Source: Terriglobia bacterium
Lineage (GTDB): Bacteria; Acidobacteriota; UBA6911
Assembly: GCA_020072565.1 (NCBI GenBank)
Contig: JAIQGI010000005.1
Coordinates: forward strand, 1-64,000
DNA: 64,000 nucleotides
Reading direction: 5' to 3'
Positions 35,101-44,558 of this stretch are shown piece after piece (positions within the stretch are counted from its first letter, which is position 1; each line of letters opens with the position of its first letter). The notes below the pieces were generated by a model, which was not told the origin of the DNA, ran no database searches, and saw only the letters and a list, made by a program, of their open reading frames with translations. The translations under genes were made by a program, and so were the position numbers.

Positions 35101-35231
35101 TAATTTAGATATTCGATCGCTCGATCTCACTCACATTTGCTTGTGGCCACAACACATGCGGGATAAGGCTGGCGGTCGAGTGTTAAGGTCGAATAATTCC
35201 CGCCATGAGCTTGACGTGGGGATTCTCGCTT

Positions 35232-37964
35232 CTATTCGTGACGAACTGCCACCATTGGGTCAATTCTTGAAGCGCGGCGAGCAGGCAGATAGCCGGCAAG
35301 TAATCCTGCCAGAAGCAGGATTGTAACGGAGGCCGCTATCGATGCCGGATCGTTTGGCTGAATCCCGTACAAGAGCGACTTGACGGTGCGCGTTCCGGCA
35401 AGTACGGCGGGAACGCCAATCGCTAATGCGATCAGAGCGAGAACGAGAACCTCGCACAGGATCATCCATACGATACCGGCGCGTTGTGCGCCGAGCGCCG
35501 CGCGAATGCCGATCTCGCTGGTCCGACGTTCGACATTGTAGGCGACGGTCCCATATAGGCCCACGCAGGCAATCAATAACGCGATTGCAGCAAACGCCGT
35601 GCAGAGCCGTGCAAATGTGATTTCCTGGCTGATCGCCTGGTCGATATGCGCTGTTTGTGTTTCCAGTCCATTGATCGCCAGGCGTGAATCCAGCTGCCGC
35701 ACAATCTGGCGCACGGCATTGGCTTGTCTTATCGGGTTCCCGGAGGTTCGCAGCTCGTACGTCATTTGGCGGGGCGGGCGAACGCCCTGTAGATAGGAGA
35801 GGTAGACCATTGGAGCAGGATCTTCTCGCAAAAACATGAACGCAGCGTCGCCGACAACTCCGACGATCTGATACGAGCTCTTCCCAATAACCACGGTCCT
35901 GCCGATCGGAGTTGTCAATCCGAGATTTTTCACTGACCGTTCATTAACGATGGCAACCAGGGATGATCCCGCACCGTCGTGCTCGTTGAATTCCCGACCC
36001 GCAAGGAGTGGAATCTGCATCGTCCCGAAGAACGCCGGTCCGACACTTAACAAGCCCGCTCGGGTTGCTCCAATACCTCGAGCCGGCGAAGCCGGGAGGG
36101 GCGAAACGCCCGGCACTGTAATAGGAGCCACCGATCCCCCTCCCGTTGGCAGCGGACGCACGGACAAACTCACGCCTGTCACGCCCGGCGCCCGGCTCAG
36201 CCGCTGCTGGAGGTCCGAGTATAGGCGGTTCAGCGGCGCTCCGCCGTAACTGGTTGCCTGGGGCTTGATGGTGAAGAGCAGCACCCCTTCACGATTAAAT
36301 CCGAGATTAATGGCATGCAGGTTTGAGAGAGTCCGTAAGAACAGACCCGCCGCTACCAGCAGCAGGAATGAAAATGCGATTTGCGCTATCACCAGGGCCC
36401 TGCCCAATGTGAGCCGGTTCCAGGCCCGGTGGCTATTGCCGGCCAGCGTAATTGCGCGCACCTGTTTGAGCGCCGGCATCACATCGAACTTCGTGGCCTG
36501 TATGGCCGGGGCCAGGCCGAAGAGCAATCCTGTGAGAACAGAGAGTGTGATCGTGAAATTCAATACGGCCCAGTTGAGCTCAGCGTGGAGGGTGAAATTG
36601 GCTCGCCCGTTGGCGAGCAACAACGTCAACGCGTGGATGCCCCATGCCGCAACTGCCACGCCGAGCCCACCTCCCAATGTCGCAAGGAGCACACTCTCGG
36701 TCAAAAGTTGACGGATAACGCGCACCCGGCTCGCACCAATGCTCAGCCGCACTGCGATCTCGCGCCGGCGCGCGAAAGCGCGCGCCAACAGTAAGCTCGC
36801 AATATTAGCGCATGCGATCAACAGGATCAGGCCGGCCATTCCCATCAGCACGTAGACCGGCTTGGAGTACTGCCGCCGCAGACTGTCAAGCCCTGTGGCG
36901 CCTTCCTGAAGCATCAACTGTGGAAGATCGGCGCGTTCTTTTTCATTGGAAGCGGACTCTTCGACGAACCGACGGAATTGCGGCGCCAGCACAGCCTGCG
37001 CCTGTGCCAGGCTCACACCAGGATTGAGCCGGCCCATGACCTCGATCCAATAAAAGTTCCGATCCTGATACTGCTGGGCCACTCCGGCGAGTGCGGTCGG
37101 CGGTTCGAGAAGCATGTTGGCATGCATGGGTAGATAGATGTCCGGTACGTAACCAGCCTCTGCGCCAAAAAACTCCGGCGGCGCCACCCCAACCACAATG
37201 AACGGCTTGTCGTTGATCCGTATCGATTGCCCCACCGCTCGGCTGGAATCGCCAAACCGCTCCGTGCTGAAACGATGGCTCAAGACTGCGACCGCTGCCG
37301 TACCGGCCTCGTCGTCGGCTGCCAGAATCAATCGACCCGCAGTAGGACGCACAGCCATGCCGAGGAAATAATCTCCCGACACATATTGCCCTTTGACGGC
37401 GTCAGTGTCTTCACGGACCGTCACGTTGAGACTCTCCGTTACGAAGTAGCAAAATGCGCTTGACAGGAGGTTCCTGTTGTCCTGGAACAGTTTCAGGGCA
37501 GGATAGGGAAAAACTGTGCTGATGGTGCCTCCGCCAGGAGGGGTATAGGTCCCACCTGTGGACGTCGAAATGCTCATGGCCACCGAAGCAAAGTCCTTGG
37601 CGCGCCACTTCATCACCACCAGTGATTTCGGATCCGAGACAGGCAAAGTGCGAAACAGGATAGATTCCATAAAGCTGTATATCGCCGTGTTAGCGCCGAT
37701 TCCCAGCGCCAGCGAAAGCATGGCCAGCGCGGTAAAGGTCTTGTTGTGAAACATCGAGCGCAGCGCGTAGCGGAGGTCCTGGCCAAGGTGTTCCAGCCAC
37801 ATCCAAGTGAAAACCGCGCGGGCGTCCTCGGCGGCCAGAGTAAGGTTGCCAAGTTCTCCGGGTTCTGCCAGCTCTTTCAATGATTGCAGTTCTTCCTGCA
37901 TGTCGAGCTCTTCGGCGCGGCGGCGCGATGGCAACAAATACTTGAGCTTTCTCCATTGGCCCAT
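35232..37964 (-). CDS. ADOP-family permease (910 aa), second gene behind a PadR
   Basis: The short N-terminal module (LKYLLPSRRRAEELDMQEEL) lacks the EARR-GG motif and continues LGNLTLAAEDARAVFTWMWL into TM1 at about 83-103. This is shared with the adjacent ADOP at 37988. The first FtsX domain has ACANIASLLLARAFARRREI, the second TSEIGIRAALGAQRAGIVWM, and the end is PARRASRIDPMVAVRHE. Of two adjacent ATG codons the inner one (37964) is preferred because GGAGG then has a five-base spacing. It follows the ADOP at 37988 by 23 bases. The 190 bases between its stop and the PadR promoter at 35.1 kb hold no gene. Confidence 0.92.
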   Translation of the reverse strand: MGQWRKLKYLLPSRRRAEELDMQEELQSLKELAEPGELGNLTLAAEDARAVFTWMWLEHLGQDLRYALRSMFHNKTFTALAMLSLALGIGANTAIYSFMESILFRTLPVSDPKSLVVMKWRAKDFASVAMSISTSTGGTYTPPGGGTISTVFPYPALKLFQDNRNLLSSAFCYFVTESLNVTVREDTDAVKGQYVSGDYFLGMAVRPTAGRLILAADDEAGTAAVAVLSHRFSTERFGDSSRAVGQSIRINDKPFIVVGVAPPEFFGAEAGYVPDIYLPMHANMLLEPPTALAGVAQQYQDRNFYWIEVMGRLNPGVSLAQAQAVLAPQFRRFVEESASNEKERADLPQLMLQEGATGLDSLRRQYSKPVYVLMGMAGLILLIACANIASLLLARAFARRREIAVRLSIGASRVRVIRQLLTESVLLATLGGGLGVAVAAWGIHALTLLLANGRANFTLHAELNWAVLNFTITLSVLTGLLFGLAPAIQATKFDVMPALKQVRAITLAGNSHRAWNRLTLGRALVIAQIAFSFLLLVAAGLFLRTLSNLHAINLGFNREGVLLFTIKPQATSYGGAPLNRLYSDLQQRLSRAPGVTGVSLSVRPLPTGGGSVAPITVPGVSPLPASPARGIGATRAGLLSVGPAFFGTMQIPLLAGREFNEHDGAGSSLVAIVNERSVKNLGLTTPIGRTVVIGKSSYQIVGVVGDAAFMFLREDPAPMVYLSYLQGVRPPRQMTYELRTSGNPIRQANAVRQIVRQLDSRLAINGLETQTAHIDQAISQEITFARLCTAFAAIALLIACVGLYGTVAYNVERRTSEIGIRAALGAQRAGIVWMILCEVLVLALIALAIGVPAVLAGTRTVKSLLYGIQPNDPASIAASVTILLLAGLLAGYLPARRASRIDPMVAVRHE

Positions 37965-37987
37965 CATTGCCTCCGACTATGGCAAGG

Positions 37988-40636
37988 TCATTCGTGGCGA
38001 AGCGCGAGCATCGGGTCGACAGAAGCGGCCCGGCGCGCAGGAAACCACGCCGCCACGCACGCGACGAGAACGAGAAACGCGGCAGCAACCGCGAGCAGCA
38101 GCGGATTTCGAGGCTCGATTCCAAACACGATCTTTTCAACCAGGCTGCTGCATGCCAGCACCGCAACACTTCCGAGCGTTACACCGACAGCACATACCAG
38201 GAGCACGTCGCGCAGCACTAAGGCGAGGATGCCCGAGCGCGTTGCGCCAAGGGCCATGCGGATGCCGACCTCGTTCGTCCGCTTGGTCACTTCGTACGAC
38301 AGCAGACCGTAGATGCCTACGGCTGCAATCGCCAACGCAAGAGCGCCAAAGGAACCAGCAAGGAACGCAAGCAGGCGATCGCGGTCCAGGGTCCGGTTGA
38401 GAAGCTCATCGGCGGTGTTGATGCTCCTTATCGGCAGCCGTGGATCCACTTGTCGGATCGCCTGACGAAGAGCGTTTTCCAACCCGAGTGGCGCTCCGGA
38501 TGTGCGCACCAGGAACTGTAGACTCCACATGCGATCCCCCGGCTGATACTTCGTCAGGTAGATCCAGCGGCGCGGCGTTGCCCGAACGTTGTCGACGCGC
38601 ATGTCGCGCGCGATCCCGACCACCTCCCATGCCTCCTTCTTCTCGCCGACGTACACCGTCTCCCCGAGGGGGTTCCGCTGCTGGAAGAAATGACGGGCAA
38701 ACGATTCGCTCACCACGGCTGCGCGTCGGCTTCCAGTGGAATCTTCTTCGGTGACATCTCGACCGGCAACGAGCATTGCGCCGATGGTCGTGAAATAGTG
38801 CGGACCTACACGGTCGAACCAGGCAGAGGAATCTGATTCCTGCACCGGCTCAAATCCGTCGACGTACACGTCACGGCTAGAGTTTCGGCCCGCAAAAAAG
38901 CCGTTTTGAGAATAAGTCACGGCCCTCACACCGAGCAGCGAATTCAGCCGTTCGACTATACGGGCGACAATGATCTGGCCGCGGTTGAGATCGTATCCCG
39001 CTTCCGTCGTATTCATATCCAACACAACAAGGTTGCTGCGGTTCAATCCGATATCGTAGCGAACCAGCTTCTGCAAGCTGAAGGAAAACAGGCAAGCCGC
39101 AGCTGCAAGGAAGAGTGACAGGCCAAGCTGCACGCATGCCAGTGAACGCCCCAGCCGTCTGCGCTCGCGCCCAGCGATTCCTGAACGGCCGCGTGCCTGT
39201 AGTGAAGGAAGCAGCGGGCCCCGCAAGGCGCGCAGTGCCGGCAAGAGCCCGGAGATCAGTGCCGCCGAAACCGCAATTAAACACACGAATCCCAGCACAG
39301 AGCCGTTGATTCCATGAGAAATCACCACGGGTCCTCCCCGAAACGTGATCATCGCCAGCAACGCATTCGCAGCAGGCCCGCTCAGAAGCAAACCAAATGA
39401 GGCGCCGAGGATCGTGAGGACCAGGGATTCGGTCAGGAGCTGGCGGAGTATTCGGGCGCGGCCGGCTCCAATGGCCAGGCGGATGCTGAGTTCGCGGCGC
39501 CGTTCGCGGGCGCGAGCCAACTGCAGGCTCATCAAGTTGAGGCAACCGAGCAGGAGGCCGACTCCGACCATGCCAAAGACCATCTTCAGCGGTTCGGAAA
39601 AGCGATCACGCAAGATGGAGATGCCGCGCTCGAGGGACAGCAGCCGCAATCTCTGCTGTTTGAAGTGCTCGATATTTATCGGTTTTATGTTCGTTCCGAG
39701 CCGGCTGACGTTGATGTCCATCATCACCGGCGTCAGCGCGTCGGACGCCGCTTGTGCGTTGATTCCGGGACGCAACCGACCAATGAAGTCCAGGAAATTG
39801 GTATTGGGAGAATCAAGCCAGTTTTGATTCGGGAACACGGCAGGTTGAAGTGAGAGCGGCATCCACAGGTCGGGAGACTGCCCGACTTCAATTCCGAAGA
39901 ATTCAGCAGGCGCAACACCTATAACAGAGAGGGGCTGGCCTTGAATCCGGATGGTGCGGCCCAGTACCGAGACATCGGATGCGAAATAGCGCCTCCAGAA
40001 TCGCTGACTGAGCACAACCACAGGAGCAGGATTCGCCCGCCGATCGTCTTCCGGCGTGATCGTCCGGCCATGGGCGGCGGCTACACCGAGCAAGTCAAAG
40101 TAGTTTCCCGTTACCAGATCCACCGAGGCCCGAAAAGGTCCTCCGCCAAGATCGACATCCCGGATCTCTATCGTCGTGGCGAGAATCCCCGTCATCCACT
40201 CGCCCGAGCGGGCGCTGAACTGCTGCCACGCGAAGTAGGATGCGGTGCTGCTCTGTAATTGCACCAGTTGTCCCGGCTGCCGGACGGGCAGCGTTCTCAG
40301 CAGCACGGCATCGATCAGACTGAAGATCGCGGCATTGGCTCCAATGCACAATCCCAGTGTGATCACCGCAATCGCAGTAAATGACGGTTCACGGCGAAGC
40401 ACGCGAAAGGCGTATCGGATGTCTGCCAGTACGCTCTCCAACCACCTCCATTTCGACACGGCGCGGGCATCTTCCTTGGCAAGCGTCAGGTTTCCGAGTG
40501 CCCTGTGCGCCGCGATGGGCGAGCCAAGGTCGTCTGCGGCCAGGTTTACGATCGACTGCAGCTCTTCATCAAGCTCACGATCTTCCGCGCTGCGCTTCCA
40601 GGGCAATAGATATAGCAGGCGGGTCCACCATGTCAT
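37988..40636 (-). CDS. ADOP-family permease (882 aa), first gene behind a PadR
   Basis: The N-terminus ([20 protein letters not shown], then [20 protein letters not shown]) marks a subtype shared with the ADOP at 35232. TM1 is at about 93-113 ([20 protein letters not shown]). The first FtsX domain reads [20 protein letters not shown], with LNLMSL in place of ANVANL, and the second [20 protein letters not shown]; the end is [17 protein letters not shown]. The ATG overlaps the PadR stop as ATGA (40633-40636), so translation is coupled. Confidence 0.93.
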   Translation of the reverse strand: MTWWTRLLYLLPWKRSAEDRELDEELQSIVNLAADDLGSPIAAHRALGNLTLAKEDARAVSKWRWLESVLADIRYAFRVLRREPSFTAIAVITLGLCIGANAAIFSLIDAVLLRTLPVRQPGQLVQLQSSTASYFAWQQFSARSGEWMTGILATTIEIRDVDLGGGPFRASVDLVTGNYFDLLGVAAAHGRTITPEDDRRANPAPVVVLSQRFWRRYFASDVSVLGRTIRIQGQPLSVIGVAPAEFFGIEVGQSPDLWMPLSLQPAVFPNQNWLDSPNTNFLDFIGRLRPGINAQAASDALTPVMMDINVSRLGTNIKPINIEHFKQQRLRLLSLERGISILRDRFSEPLKMVFGMVGVGLLLGCLNLMSLQLARARERRRELSIRLAIGAGRARILRQLLTESLVLTILGASFGLLLSGPAANALLAMITFRGGPVVISHGINGSVLGFVCLIAVSAALISGLLPALRALRGPLLPSLQARGRSGIAGRERRRLGRSLACVQLGLSLFLAAAACLFSFSLQKLVRYDIGLNRSNLVVLDMNTTEAGYDLNRGQIIVARIVERLNSLLGVRAVTYSQNGFFAGRNSSRDVYVDGFEPVQESDSSAWFDRVGPHYFTTIGAMLVAGRDVTEEDSTGSRRAAVVSESFARHFFQQRNPLGETVYVGEKKEAWEVVGIARDMRVDNVRATPRRWIYLTKYQPGDRMWSLQFLVRTSGAPLGLENALRQAIRQVDPRLPIRSINTADELLNRTLDRDRLLAFLAGSFGALALAIAAVGIYGLLSYEVTKRTNEVGIRMALGATRSGILALVLRDVLLVCAVGVTLGSVAVLACSSLVEKIVFGIEPRNPLLLAVAAAFLVLVACVAAWFPARRAASVDPMLALRHE

Positions 40637-40992
40637 GATTGCGAACCCCTCGGATCAGATTTCAGAACACTCGACATCGCAGCCACAAACTGCTGCCATT
40701 TCGATTCCTCTTTCACCAGCTGCCGTTTCCCCGCGGGCGTGAGGCGATAAAACTTGGCCTGCCGATTGCGCTCGGAGGTTTCCCACTTGGAAGAAATCCA
40801 ACCTTTCAATTCAAGCCGGCGGAGGGCCGGATAAAGCGAGCCGAACTCGATCCGCAACGCCTCATTGGATGTCTGATGGATGGCCTTGGCAATTCCGTAA
40901 CCATGCAGCGATCCGAAAATCAGCGTCCGCAGCACAAGCAGATCGAGCGTACCTTGCAACAAATCCGTGCCGTGCGATTGAAGTTTTTTCAT
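40633..40992 (-). CDS. PadR-family transcriptional repressor
   Basis: This 119-residue protein shows [60 protein letters not shown] and the wing [23 protein letters not shown] 40992 is used because the longer frame would begin at a TTG inside the -35 box. It heads a three-gene unit with the ADOPs at 37988 and 35232. Confidence 0.92.
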   Translation of the reverse strand: MKKLQSHGTDLLQGTLDLLVLRTLIFGSLHGYGIAKAIHQTSNEALRIEFGSLYPALRRLELKGWISSKWETSERNRQAKFYRLTPAGKRQLVKEESKWQQFVAAMSSVLKSDPRGSQS

Positions 40993-40999
40993 GTCGCGC

Positions 41000-41053
41000 A
41001 GTTTGATTGAAATACACATCAATGTCAAGATATTCTTTATATAGATATTCTTT
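41000..41053 (-). promoter_or_regulatory. Promoter and direct repeats upstream of PadR at 40633
   Basis: On the minus strand TTGACA (41028-41023) and a weak CAAACT (41005-41000) are 17 bases apart, seven bases before the ATG, again near-leaderless. Upstream, the 11-mer AAAGAATATCT occurs twice with a 15-base period (41053-41043 and 41038-41028), a possible regulator site. Confidence 0.5.
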
Positions 41054-41216
41054 AGATTGATGAAACCACAGTGGTGTGTCGGCCATCAACTTCGCGTTCC
41101 GTCTTGCCCGGGGCAGGGGAAATGGGGACACCCCAATAACCAGATACCTTTTCCTCAACTCAGCACTGCAATTGGCTGCCATGTTCCAATAGAAATGCCT
41201 TTAGGATTTGTAGGAG

Positions 41217-41468
41217 ATGGCGTCGATCAACACTCTCTTTGTCGCGACGTTCAGGTACGGTAGCGGGATCGCCGGCCCGCAGGTGCCCAACACGACGACG
41301 TTTCGCGGCGGCAATTAGGCAACGCCGCATCCGCAGTACTACCGCAACACCAGCATCGCGCTGAGCGCGCCCGACCAGCCGGCGCTGAGCCACCGCACGA
41401 TCATCGTCTCGGGCGTTCTGGCGGCGGAGTGTCAGCACGTGATGCAGCAGTTCCTTCGGGAGAAGTAA
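41217..41468 (+). pseudogene. Unidentified decayed coding sequence
   Basis: One frame of 84 codons is open except for a TAG at 41316-41318 and reads TFRYGSGIAGPQVPNTTTFR and, after the stop, PHPQYYRNTSIALSAPDQPA, SHRTIIVSGVLAAECQHVMQ, QFLREK. Its protein-like composition and plausible C-terminus suggest a gene remnant, but I do not recognise the family. It sits 34 bases before the thioredoxin-tail repeat. Bases 41054-41216 show nothing. Confidence 0.35.
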
Positions 41469-41502
41469 AAGAACTCTGAGAAGGCTGGGTGGAGATCGAA
41501 AG

Positions 41503-41710
41503 CGATTCCCCCTTGCCCTCCTCACAGTGGATGGACGACGATAGAGTACGGGTTCATGTTGTCGCCCACGACGGTGCTGCTGGACCAGCAAGGCCGCGCG
41601 ATCATGCGGCACATTGGATTCAGCCTCGCACGCGTGCGCGCGATAGAAGCCGGAATCAACAGATTGCTGCAGCAGTGAACGCGAGCGAGGTAAGGCGCTA
41701 CGTTTTCTCT
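41503..41710 (+). repeat. 207-bp repeat, copy 2: thioredoxin-like gene tail
   Basis: This copy matches 27991-28197 from CGATTC through AGGTAAGGCGCT, with scattered differences mostly near the ends. The frame EYGFMLSPTTVLLDQQGRAI, then MRHIGFSLARVRAIEAGINR, ends at a TGA at about 41679, slightly earlier than in copy 1. Catalytic cysteines are absent. Sequence from 41711 to 41843 shows no gene. Confidence 0.7.
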
Positions 41711-41843
41711 AGCGGAAACCGCGGCGGCGAAACGGAACGGCACACGATCAGCTGAGGCAGGCACCAGAGATCGACCCTCTTCGATGCGAGTAGACCTGGT
41801 CCTGAGAGCGCGCGTGACCACGCCCTTGCCGCAAGTCGTCGTT

Positions 41844-44516
41844 CTATTCCGCGCGCAGAGTGACGGAAGGCTCGATCCTGCTGGCACGTCGTGCTGGCAG
41901 ATAACAGGCCAGTAAAGCGATGATTCCCAGTAGCAGCGCGAGAAGAACGATCACGGAAACTTGGGATGAAGCCAGCCACCAGAATTGGGACGAGAGAACC
42001 TTGGAACCCAGGATGGCCGCAGCCAGCCCGAATCCGATCCCGGTAATCGCCCATCGTGCTCCGTTTCGGACCACCCGACCGACAACCGATCCGCTCGAGG
42101 CGCCCAGAGCCATTCTTATGCCGATTTCTCTGGTTTGGGCGGTAACGGAACGCGACGTTACTCCATACATGCCTATGCCCGACACCACAACTGCGGCTGC
42201 AGCGATGCTCCCTAACAGCACGATCAAAAACGCCCAGGGCCGGGCCAACTCATCCCGGGCGTCCTTCAGTGTTCGGATGGCGGTGACGGGCTGATCAGGA
42301 TCCATGCGCTTGATTATGTCCCTGATCCGCGCGGTAAGGTCCACGGGATCCCCGTCTGTATGTAGGACGAGAGTAGCATTGCTATACTCAGTGAAGTTGG
42401 AGGGCAGGTATACGGCATATTCGGGTTTGCGCACAAAACCCAAATTGACCACGTCGCTGCTGATCCCGACTACGGTATACCATGCGTTGTAGACCCGCAC
42501 CTTCTTCCCGATCGTTTCCTGCCCAGCCCAGACTTCACGGGCCATACTTTCGCTGACAATGGCAACGTCTCGATCGACATCCTGTTCGGTGAAGAAGCGT
42601 CCCTTTTTCAGCGGGATTCCAAGGGTTCGCCAATAATCCGGGCTCACAGGTTCGCAAGAAGCAGTCAGCTTCGCCCTGTCATCAGTCTGTCGGTCCTTCT
42701 CATAATCGATTCGCGTGGATGCCCCTTGCCACATAATCGGCAGGTCCAGCATGAGCGCGGCCGAGCGCACACCGGGGAGCGTCCGGACTTCGGAAAGGAA
42801 GTCTCCGAAGAGTGGTTTCCGGTTCGCTTCTTTCCCGGTGCTACTTTTTGCTAGCGAGAGGGTGACCGCCAGGCGGTTTTCGAGGGGGAATCCCCAATTG
42901 AAATTCCAGAGCTGAAAAAGGCCCCTCAGAACGAAACCGCCGCCTGACAGGAGCAGTAGCGAAAGTGCAAACTCCCAGACCACCAGGATGCCGCTCAAGC
43001 GGCGCCGACGCACCACGGAGGAGTATCCGGAGGCGAAGTTCTTAAGGGTTTCGAGTGGTTCGACCCGGGTGCTGGTCAAGGCGGGGACGATTCCAAAAAC
43101 GAAGCTGCATGCGACGGAAACCGCCAGCGTGAAGAGCAGCATGCGGCTGTCGATTTCGAATTTTTCCACTCCAAACGCTGCGAACGGATTTGATAGTGCA
43201 ATGAAGAGAGACAGCGACCATCTGGCAAGCAGCACGCCGACTGTGCCCCCGAGCAGGGCAAGCAACAGGCTCTCAGCCATCAGTTGTCGGATGACGCGCA
43301 GCCTGCCGGCTCCCATCGCGATGCGCACGCCGATTTCTTTTCTCCTGTCTGTGCCCTGAGCCAGCAGGAGGTTCGCTACGTTTGCACAGGCGATCAGCAG
43401 GAACAAACCGAATGCAGCCATGAGCAGCTTCCCCTCTCCCGCCGTGCCTTTCTGCGCAAATGACCGATGCACCCCTTCCATGCGGACGCACCAGTCTTTC
43501 TTCTCCGAGGGAGGATAGAAACGAAACGCGTACTCCTTCGGGTGTTGCTCCACAAGGTGACGCATGAGGATGCTCATGGAATTTCGAGCCGACTCGAGCG
43601 CGACACCGTTTTTCAGGCGGCCCATAACCATGAAGACATTGTAAGCACGCGCGGATTCCTCCTCGGAGGCAACGAGTGGAATCCAGAGCGCGGACCCTCC
43701 TTCCATCGGCAGGGAGCGAAATAGTTCAGGCATTACACCCACGATCGTAGTGGCCTGCCCGTCAATCCGGATGACTTGGCCGACGATATCGGACCGGCCG
43801 CCAAACGAAGTCTGCCAATAACGGTAGCTCAATATCGCAACAGGATGCCGCTCGGGCGCAAAGTCTTCCGAAAGGAAGGTGCGGCCCAGCCCGGGTTGGA
43901 TGCGAAATAAACGGAAGTAATCACTCGAGACGCGGTCGCCTTTTATGCGGCGGGCCTCGTCGCCTCCGGCAACATTGAGTTCTTTCGTCTGGTAGGCCGC
44001 GAGACCTTCGAACACTTGGTTGTGCCTGCTCCAGTCGACGAAGGTCGCATAGGAAGATCTAGCCACTGGCCCAGACGGACTTAGCGGTGCAAGGGCTTCT
44101 CCGAGCAGGACCAGCCGATCCGAATCAGGATAAGGCAGTGGCTTGAAATAGAGGGCGTTCAGAATGCTGAAGAAAGCGGTGTTGGCGCCGATCCCCAACG
44201 CGAGCACCATGACGACCATGGCGGCAAATCCCGGTTTCTTCCTCAAAATCCGGACGCCGAATGCCAGGTCCCGATGGAACTCGTCAATCCAGCGGATCCC
44301 GCTGGCCTCGCGGCATGCCTCTTTCGTCTGGTCCATGCCGCCGATTGCGATCAGCGCCTGCCGCCGCGCTTCCTCGGCATTCATTCCACGTCTGAGATTT
44401 TCCGAGATCTCCATCCGCAGATGGAATTCCAGTTCTCTCTCGAATGAAGACTCTGAGCCTGAACAACGTACGAGGTGAATGAGGCGCCACAGAAAGGCAC
44501 GAATCGAAGCCCACAT
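41844..44516 (-). CDS. ADOP-family permease (890 aa), third in a PadR operon
   Basis: The N-terminus [20 protein letters not shown] and the module FHLRMEISENLRRGMNAEEA place it with the next two ADOPs (44559, 47348), which share the M-x-ASIRAF opening. TM1 lies at about 95-115. The first FtsX domain has [20 protein letters not shown], the second [20 protein letters not shown], and the end is PARRASRIEPSVTLRAE. ATG 44516 was preferred over a start at 44537 because GGAGGAG precedes it and it matches the sister genes. It is 42 bases downstream of the ADOP at 44559. Confidence 0.93.
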   Translation of the reverse strand: MWASIRAFLWRLIHLVRCSGSESSFERELEFHLRMEISENLRRGMNAEEARRQALIAIGGMDQTKEACREASGIRWIDEFHRDLAFGVRILRKKPGFAAMVVMVLALGIGANTAFFSILNALYFKPLPYPDSDRLVLLGEALAPLSPSGPVARSSYATFVDWSRHNQVFEGLAAYQTKELNVAGGDEARRIKGDRVSSDYFRLFRIQPGLGRTFLSEDFAPERHPVAILSYRYWQTSFGGRSDIVGQVIRIDGQATTIVGVMPELFRSLPMEGGSALWIPLVASEEESARAYNVFMVMGRLKNGVALESARNSMSILMRHLVEQHPKEYAFRFYPPSEKKDWCVRMEGVHRSFAQKGTAGEGKLLMAAFGLFLLIACANVANLLLAQGTDRRKEIGVRIAMGAGRLRVIRQLMAESLLLALLGGTVGVLLARWSLSLFIALSNPFAAFGVEKFEIDSRMLLFTLAVSVACSFVFGIVPALTSTRVEPLETLKNFASGYSSVVRRRRLSGILVVWEFALSLLLLSGGGFVLRGLFQLWNFNWGFPLENRLAVTLSLAKSSTGKEANRKPLFGDFLSEVRTLPGVRSAALMLDLPIMWQGASTRIDYEKDRQTDDRAKLTASCEPVSPDYWRTLGIPLKKGRFFTEQDVDRDVAIVSESMAREVWAGQETIGKKVRVYNAWYTVVGISSDVVNLGFVRKPEYAVYLPSNFTEYSNATLVLHTDGDPVDLTARIRDIIKRMDPDQPVTAIRTLKDARDELARPWAFLIVLLGSIAAAAVVVSGIGMYGVTSRSVTAQTREIGIRMALGASSGSVVGRVVRNGARWAITGIGFGLAAAILGSKVLSSQFWWLASSQVSVIVLLALLLGIIALLACYLPARRASRIEPSVTLRAE

Positions 44517-44558
44517 CGTCTCCTCCTCCGATCCCAATAAGGGCGGGATAGCAAGTGG

